Shown here one piece after another: positions 32,790 to 32,866 of a stretch of DNA of 32,866 bases (within the stretch, counting starts at the first letter, position 1; each line of letters begins with the position of its first letter). The notes under the pieces are model-generated. The model was not told where the DNA came from. It worked only from the letters and a program-made list of their open reading frames with translations, and searched no databases. Where the stretch lies: NCBI GenBank assembly GCA_021816965.1, contig JAKAWU010000010.1, forward strand, positions 1-32,866, read 5' to 3'. The DNA comes from Thermoplasmata archaeon. GTDB taxonomy: Archaea > Thermoplasmatota > Thermoplasmata > Thermoplasmatales > Thermoplasmataceae. Made by a program: the position numbers and the translations under genes.

Positions 32790-32864
32790 GGGCTCGTGGC
32801 CTAGTATGGATAAGGCACCGTCCTTCTAAGTCGGTGATCGTGGGTTCAAATCCCACCGGGCCCG
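32790..32864 (+). tRNA. tRNA-Arg (anticodon TCT)
   Basis: A full cloverleaf: acceptor stem GGGCTCG/CGGGCCC with one T-G pair, D stem GCC/GGC, anticodon stem CCGTC/GTCGG with a T-T mismatch at pair 30-40, loop CTTCTAA with anticodon TCT, T stem GTGGG/CCCAC with loop TTCAAAT, and discriminator G. It reads AGA (and likely AGG) codons. No encoded CCA and no intron. Confidence 0.94.
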
Positions 32865-32866
32865 TA

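Noticed and set aside
1-32866. CRISPR arrays, rRNA genes, prophage or toxin-antitoxin pairs
   Set aside because: I looked for regularly spaced repeats, rRNA signatures, phage structural genes and paired small ORFs and saw none.

Overview
The window looks like a chromosome segment of an archaeon of the order Thermoplasmatales, of moderate to low G+C content (Ferroplasma/Cuniculiplasma/Thermoplasma-like; genus is inference). Archaeal markers are sn-glycerol-1-phosphate dehydrogenase, TATA-binding protein, MCM helicase, prefoldin beta, the KEOPS subunit Pcc1, deoxyhypusine synthase and MptA-type GTP cyclohydrolase. A futalosine-type menaquinone pathway together with archaeal lipid synthesis and a TrpB2-type tryptophan operon fits Thermoplasmatales. 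Many genes have an AT-rich TATA box about 23-31 bases before the start codon and no Shine-Dalgarno (SD) site, as expected for leaderless transcripts. Genes inside operons use strong GGAGGTGA-type SD sites, sometimes with TTG starts.

Layout. 1-756: end of a decayed IS200/IS605-type element and tRNA-Gly(GCC). 757-3439 (+): egsA, a UPF0179 Cys-rich protein and a TGS-domain GTPase. 3451-9291 (mainly -): family 5 uracil-DNA glycosylase, acyl-CoA synthetase, an MFS transporter, a small orphan protein and deoxyhypusine synthase. 9670-13174 (+): a second MFS transporter and an ABC ATPase/permease pair. 13189-14643 (-): IMP dehydrogenase. 14737-17835: menaquinone (futalosine) genes mqnE-mqnA (-) divergent from mqnC (+), with truD after mqnC. 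19002-20093 (-): TBP and cyclophilin. 20623-23769 (+): MCM, DUF424 and menG. 23826-30573 (+): trpB2-trpA-trpD-trpF-trpE-trpG-trpC followed by DAHP synthase, tightly packed and mostly overlapping. 30562-32734 (-): an HTH_10 regulator, then the pcc1-pfdB-mptA operon. tRNA-Arg(TCT) ends the window.

How it fits together. The last operon makes DAHP, the first shikimate-pathway intermediate, and converts chorismate to tryptophan. Chorismate is also the substrate of MqnA, so tryptophan synthesis and the quinone branch (mqnA, mqnE, mqnC, menG) draw on the same precursor. The pcc1/pfdB/tbp/mcm/truD/dys genes are core information-processing genes.

No CRISPR array, rRNA, prophage or obvious new multi-gene defence system is visible. 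The most useful second-look items are the apparent lack of a usual start codon for full-length mqnA, the TrpB2-only tryptophan synthase, SD/TTG-driven coupling in the trp operon, several decayed tnpB relics filling the long intergenic gaps, a CxxC-bearing HTH_10 regulator convergent with the trp/DAHP operon, and palindromes at several promoters. All identifications come from reading motifs; no database search was run.
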